From contig JBDRGC010000475.1 of NCBI GenBank assembly GCA_043818215.1, positions 1 through 7,598 of the forward strand: a stretch of 7,598 bases of DNA, given 5' to 3'. Origin of the DNA: JBDRGC01 sp043818215 (GTDB lineage: Bacteria; Chloroflexota; Anaerolineae; Anaerolineales; UBA11858). Every line of letters begins with the position of its first letter. Within the stretch, counting starts at the first letter, position 1. The translations under genes and the position numbers were made by a program. The notes below the pieces were generated by a model. The model saw only the letters and a program-made list of their open reading frames with translations, made no database searches and was not told the DNA's origin. Positions 4,332 through 7,598 of the stretch are shown piece by piece.

Positions 4332-6815
4332 ATGTTACCCAAACGCTACAACCCCCGCACAACCGAACCCCGCCTGCAAAGCTTTTGGCAGGAAGACGGA
4401 ACCAATCACTTCGACCCCGAAGCCGAAGGCCCTATCTATTCCATCGACACTCCGCCGCCCACCGTTTCCGGGCGGCTGCACCTGGGGCACGTCTACTCGT
4501 ATAGCCACGCCGACTTCATCGCCCGCTTCAGGCGCATGAGGGGCGACAATGTCTTCTACCCCATGGGCTACGACGACAACGGCTTGCCCACCGAGCGGCT
4601 GGTCGAGCGTCAACTGGGCATCCGCGCCACCGACATTGGCCGTCAAGCCTATATCGCGCAGTGCCTGCAAGTCAGCCAAGAGGCAGAGAAAGATTACCAG
4701 GCCCTCTGGCAACGACTCGGTCTCTCCATCGACTGGCGCTACACCTATCGCACCATCGACGACAACTCCCGCCACGCTGCCCAGCTTTCCTTCCTCGACC
4801 TGCGCCGCAAAGGACTGGCCTACCGCAAAGAAGCCCCCACCATCTGGTGCCCCGAATGCCGCACCGCCATCGCCCAGGCTGAACTGGATGACTTGGAACG
4901 CGAGAGCGAATTTGTCACCTTGAGATTCCCCCTCTCCCCTGGGGAGAGGGGGCTGGGGGGTGAGGGCTTTATTCCCATTGCTACCACGCGCCCCGAACTG
5001 CTCCCTGCCTGTGTGGCGATCTTTGTCCATCCGGGGGATGACCGCTACCGCGAGTTGGTCGGCGGCAGCGCGCAGGTTCCCATCTTCGGGCAGCGCGTAC
5101 CCATTTTGGCCGACCCCGCCGCGGACCCCGAAAAGGGAACCGGAGCTGTGATGTGCTGCACCTTTGGAGACACCACCGATGTGGCCTGGTGGCACACCCA
5201 CAACCTGCCGCTCGTCGAAGCCATCGACCGCCAAGGACGCATGACCGCCGCCGCTGGCCCAATCTCCAATCTTCAATTACCAATCGCCCGGCAAAAAATC
5301 GTTCGAATTCTGGATGAAAACGGCTTCATTTCGAATCGCGAGCCAACCACCCAATCCGTGCGCGTCCACGAGCGCTGTGACACCCCCGTGGAATACATCA
5401 TCACCGGCCAGTGGTTCATCCGCGTTCTCGATTTCAAAGATGAATTGCTGGCCGCGGGCGAAAAGGTGAACTGGCATCCCGCCCACATGCAAGCCCGCTA
5501 CCGCGCCTGGGTGGAGAATCTCAACTGGGACTGGTGCATCTCTCGCCAGCGCTACTACGGCGTGCCTTATCCGGTGTGGTACTGCGCGGAGTGCGGCGAA
5601 CCCATCCTTGCGGACGAAGCCCAACTCCCCGTGGACCCGCTGGAGGACCAACCCGGCCAACCCTGTCCCAAATGTGGGGGCGTAGATTTCACCCCCGAAG
5701 CCGACGTGATGGACACCTGGGCTACTTCCTCACTCTCTCCCCAGATCGTCTCCCGTTGGCTGACAGACCCGGCGCTTTACGAGCGGTTGTTCCCCATGTC
5801 CCTGCGCCCCCAGGCCCACGAGATCATCCGCACCTGGGCTTTCTACACCATTGCCAAATCCCATTTCCACTTCGACCAACTACCCTGGAAGGACGCACTC
5901 ATCTCTGGGTGGGGCATCGCCGGCGAGGGAATGGGCAAGATCAGCAAAAGCCGCGGTGGAGGCCCCATGCCCCCTATGGAAATGCTCGATCTTTACTCTG
6001 CCGACGCGGTACGCTATTGGACAGCCAGCACCGGCACCGGCAAAGATGCCATCATCAGCGAAGAGAAAATCCAGACCGGCGTCAAACTGGTCACAAAACT
6101 TTGGAACGTGGCCCGCTTTAGTTCGCGATTTTTGGGTGATTTCACGCTTCGATCTTCAATCACCAATCTCCAATTATCCGCGGCGGATAAATGGATACTT
6201 TCGCGAACACAGAGGCTGATCCAACGAGCAACCTCATTATTCGATGATTACGAGTACGCCACTGCCAAAGCCGAGACCGAAGTTTTCTTCTGGCACTTTG
6301 CTGATAATTATCTTGAAATGGCAAAGCAACGCCTGTACGGTGAGTCCAACCCCGGGCACGAGGGTGCATGTTTCACTCTGTACCACGTGCTGCTGACCAT
6401 GATCAAGTTGTTTGCGCCGATTTTGCCTCACGTGACCGAGCGAATCTATCAGGGCATTTTCGCTGCAAGCGACAAAGAAAGCATCCACCGCTCCCAGTGG
6501 CCGGAGGCAGACGAAACACTTATCGACGAAAAAGCCGAAGCCACCGGCGAAACCCTGGTCGAGATTGCCACTGCCGTGCGCCGCTACAAATCCGAGCATA
6601 ATCTCTCATTGGGATTTGAGATACCGCGGTTGCAATTGACGGCTGGCGATGCTGAACTGGCGCAATCGCTCGGTGAAGCCATCCCCGATCTGATGAGCAT
6701 CACTCGCGCTCGAAAAATAGAAATCACCGAGCGTCTGGATTCCCATCTTGAGATTACCCAAGTCAACGGCTGCTTGAGCGTGGCAATTGAACCAACATTT
6801 GAATACACACAATAG
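4332..6815 (+). CDS. valS: Valyl-tRNA synthetase (archaeal-like type)
   Basis: The 827-residue class I synthetase attaches valine to tRNA-Val in the cytoplasm. The start MLPKRYNP matches the usual N-terminus. The HIGH motif is HLGH (50-53) and the KMSKS motif is KISKS (536-540). DDNGLPTE (81-88) is typical of the archaeal-like ValRS subgroup, also found in some bacteria. The CP1 editing domain contains ATTRPE (217-222). Zinc-type pairs are CPEC (173-176), CAEC (418-421) and CPKC (445-448). DTWATSS (461-467) is a conserved catalytic-core segment. The anticodon-binding domain starts near 617. The C-terminus shows no long coiled-coil arm as in E. coli ValRS, which agrees with the shorter length. 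Dispersed-repeat sequence is read in frame at residues about 200-212, 311-319 and 607-616. No ribosome binding site is seen. The likely control is the T-box upstream of the lipoprotein gene. Confidence 0.96.
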   Translation: MLPKRYNPRTTEPRLQSFWQEDGTNHFDPEAEGPIYSIDTPPPTVSGRLHLGHVYSYSHADFIARFRRMRGDNVFYPMGYDDNGLPTERLVERQLGIRATDIGRQAYIAQCLQVSQEAEKDYQALWQRLGLSIDWRYTYRTIDDNSRHAAQLSFLDLRRKGLAYRKEAPTIWCPECRTAIAQAELDDLERESEFVTLRFPLSPGERGLGGEGFIPIATTRPELLPACVAIFVHPGDDRYRELVGGSAQVPIFGQRVPILADPAADPEKGTGAVMCCTFGDTTDVAWWHTHNLPLVEAIDRQGRMTAAAGPISNLQLPIARQKIVRILDENGFISNREPTTQSVRVHERCDTPVEYIITGQWFIRVLDFKDELLAAGEKVNWHPAHMQARYRAWVENLNWDWCISRQRYYGVPYPVWYCAECGEPILADEAQLPVDPLEDQPGQPCPKCGGVDFTPEADVMDTWATSSLSPQIVSRWLTDPALYERLFPMSLRPQAHEIIRTWAFYTIAKSHFHFDQLPWKDALISGWGIAGEGMGKISKSRGGGPMPPMEMLDLYSADAVRYWTASTGTGKDAIISEEKIQTGVKLVTKLWNVARFSSRFLGDFTLRSSITNLQLSAADKWILSRTQRLIQRATSLFDDYEYATAKAETEVFFWHFADNYLEMAKQRLYGESNPGHEGACFTLYHVLLTMIKLFAPILPHVTERIYQGIFAASDKESIHRSQWPEADETLIDEKAEATGETLVEIATAVRRYKSEHNLSLGFEIPRLQLTAGDAELAQSLGEAIPDLMSITRARKIEITERLDSHLEITQVNGCLSVAIEPTFEYTQ
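4928..4966. repeat. Palindromic dispersed repeat inside valS (encodes LSPGERGLGGEG)
   Basis: A 12-bp C-rich arm (4928-4939) is the exact reverse complement of 4941-4952, with one T between, followed by a G-rich tail to 4966. I recognise this as a very common intergenic palindrome in many bacterial genomes. Here it is translated in frame as residues 200-212 of ValRS, in the loop just before ATTRPE of the editing domain. Confidence 0.85.
5261..5288. repeat. Four 7-bp units inside valS (ISNLQLPI)
   Basis: AATCTCC, AATCTTC, AATTACC and AATCGCC follow in exact phase and encode ISNLQLPIA (311-319). The units resemble those of the 8-bp array before valS. Confidence 0.75.
6151..6178. repeat. Four 7-bp units inside valS (SSITNLQLS)
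   Basis: GATCTTC, AATCACC, AATCTCC and AATTATC follow in exact phase. The stretch is translated in the same register as the copy at 5261-5288, giving ITNLQL against ISNLQL, in the linker between the catalytic and anticodon-binding domains. Confidence 0.75.
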
Positions 6816-6867
6816 AATCATACGTGTTCATCCGCGTCCAATTAGATGTAACTTGGTGGCTACCCTG

Positions 6868-6881
6868 ACCTCCGGCGAGGT
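6868..6881. repeat. Small hairpin in the valS 3' region
   Basis: ACCTC (6868-6872) and GAGGT (6877-6881) form a 5-bp stem with a 4-nt loop. No T-tract follows, so it is not a classical terminator. Confidence 0.35.
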
Positions 6882-6932
6882 GGTTGTCGCCCGGCTGGAA
6901 TGGAATCCTATATCCTAACCCGGACGAACCGG

Positions 6933-7039
6933 AACCACGGATTACACTGATTTTACGCATAGGGCACGAAGTCACGGATTTTCTTTTTGTTTTTTCCGTG
7001 CAATCCGTGACATCGTGCCCTTTGGGTAAATCTGTGGTT
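6933..7039. repeat. Long imperfect inverted repeat after valS, possible transcript end
   Basis: Three paired blocks nest: AACCACGGATT (6933-6943) with AATCTGTGGTT (7029-7039, one G-U pair), AGGGCACGA (6961-6969) with TCGTGCCCT (7013-7021), and TCACGGATT (6972-6980) with AATCCGTGA (7002-7010). The apical loop (6981-7001) is T-rich, and another T-rich stretch follows to about 7058. The sequence resembles the dispersed ATCCGTG repeats of many bacterial genomes. It could end the valS transcript, but the stem is interrupted and the T-run is not immediately adjacent. Confidence 0.7.
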
Positions 7040-7095
7040 AATTTTCTTGTTTTTTTTGCAAGGAATCAACTAATAAGACCCTGATGTGATAAACA

Positions 7096-7598
7096 ATGAA
7101 AGACGAAATCAGAACACACCTGCAAGATATCGAACGCCAAGAGCAAGTTCGCATTCTTTACGCCTGCGAGTCGGGAAGCCGGGCCTGGGGCTTTGCCTCA
7201 TCCGACAGTGACTACGATGTGCGCTTCACCTATTTGCATCCCCGGGATTGGTATCTCTCCGTCAATCTCGAAAAGAAGCGCGATGTCATCGAACGTCCCA
7301 TCGTAGACGCTCTCGATATCACCGGTTGGGACCTCAGAAAAGCGCTCCAACTATTTCGCAAATCGAACCCGCCCCTGCTGGAATGGCTCGGCTCCCCCAT
7401 CGTCTACCTCGAAAAATATGATGTGATTGCTAATATCAGGCAGTTAGCATCCCAGTACTACTCTCCCACAGCCTGCGCGTATCACTATCTGCACATGGCG
7501 CAGGGCAATTACCGGGATTATTTGAAAGGGTCAGAAGTGTGGCTCAAAAAGTACTTTTACGTCCTGCGCCCCATCCTGGCGATCAACTGGATCGAACA
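7096..7598 (+). CDS. Nucleotidyltransferase of the YcgL/RlaP type, 3' end outside window
   Basis: The frame is open from ATG 7096 to the window end (167 codons seen). The N-terminus shows the minimal nucleotidyltransferase signature GSRAWGFASSDSDYD (27-41), with Asp39 and Asp41 as the probable metal-binding pair. The following RFTYLHPRDWYLSV and the DALDITGWDLRKAL segment (71-84), in which Asp74 may be the third acidic residue, fit the family of B. subtilis YcgL and the RNA-repair-associated polymerase-beta-like protein RlaP (Pfam Nuc-transf, PF10127). The reaction would be nucleotidyl transfer; the substrate is unknown. No good ribosome binding site precedes the ATG. No RNA ligase or other repair partner is seen in the window. 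Family assignment is from memory of motifs. Confidence 0.85.
   Translation, partial: MKDEIRTHLQDIERQEQVRILYACESGSRAWGFASSDSDYDVRFTYLHPRDWYLSVNLEKKRDVIERPIVDALDITGWDLRKALQLFRKSNPPLLEWLGSPIVYLEKYDVIANIRQLASQYYSPTACAYHYLHMAQGNYRDYLKGSEVWLKKYFYVLRPILAINWIE

Noticed and set aside
4335..5276. Minus-strand 313-codon frame opposite valS
   Set aside because: It is the antisense shadow of a well-supported synthetase gene, with Gly/Val-rich low-complexity composition and no recognisable motif.

Overview
The window looks like a chromosomal segment of a moderately GC-rich bacterium loaded with short dispersed repeats. The mix suggests a Chloroflexota (Anaerolineae-like) genome: an archaeal-style valyl-tRNA synthetase, a T-box leader, a Ycf48/BNR-type lipoprotein and abundant heptamer and palindromic repeats. 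That taxonomic guess is inference from style, not from a marker gene.

Layout. Positions 1-108 hold a repeat with TGTCATT/AATGACA ends, followed by a 7-bp tandem array (228-297) just ahead of a divergent plsY-family gene (327-992, +). A metallo-beta-lactamase-fold hydrolase gene (996-1871, -) converges on plsY with a 3-bp gap. Between 1872 and 2010 lie two divergent promoters: one for the hydrolase, and a consensus TTGACA-17-TATAAT promoter pointing right. The right-hand promoter drives a T-box riboswitch leader (about 2011-2484) with a clear T-box core and intrinsic terminator. The specifier is most simply read as GUC (valine). The linker of this leader is interrupted by about 200 bp of heptamer repeats and a small inverted-repeat element. 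The first gene after the T-box is a seven-Asp-box beta-propeller lipoprotein (2506-3840), not a synthetase. A perfectly phased array of 57 seven-bp units follows, and its first complete unit supplies the lipoprotein stop codon. It switches to twelve 8-bp units with no G on the + strand, ending 5 nt before the ATG of valS (4332-6815). valS carries three stretches of dispersed-repeat sequence in frame. Its 3' side (6816-7095) is repeat debris with a long imperfect hairpin. A nucleotidyltransferase gene of the YcgL/RlaP type starts at 7096 and runs off the window.

How the parts fit. The simplest reading is one valine-responsive transcription unit, T-box, lipoprotein, repeat array, valS, in which a lipoprotein gene and repeats lie between the riboswitch and the synthetase it presumably evolved to control. 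A theme of the whole window is 7-bp periodicity: heptamer tracts occur upstream of plsY, inside the riboswitch, between the lipoprotein and valS, and twice inside valS.
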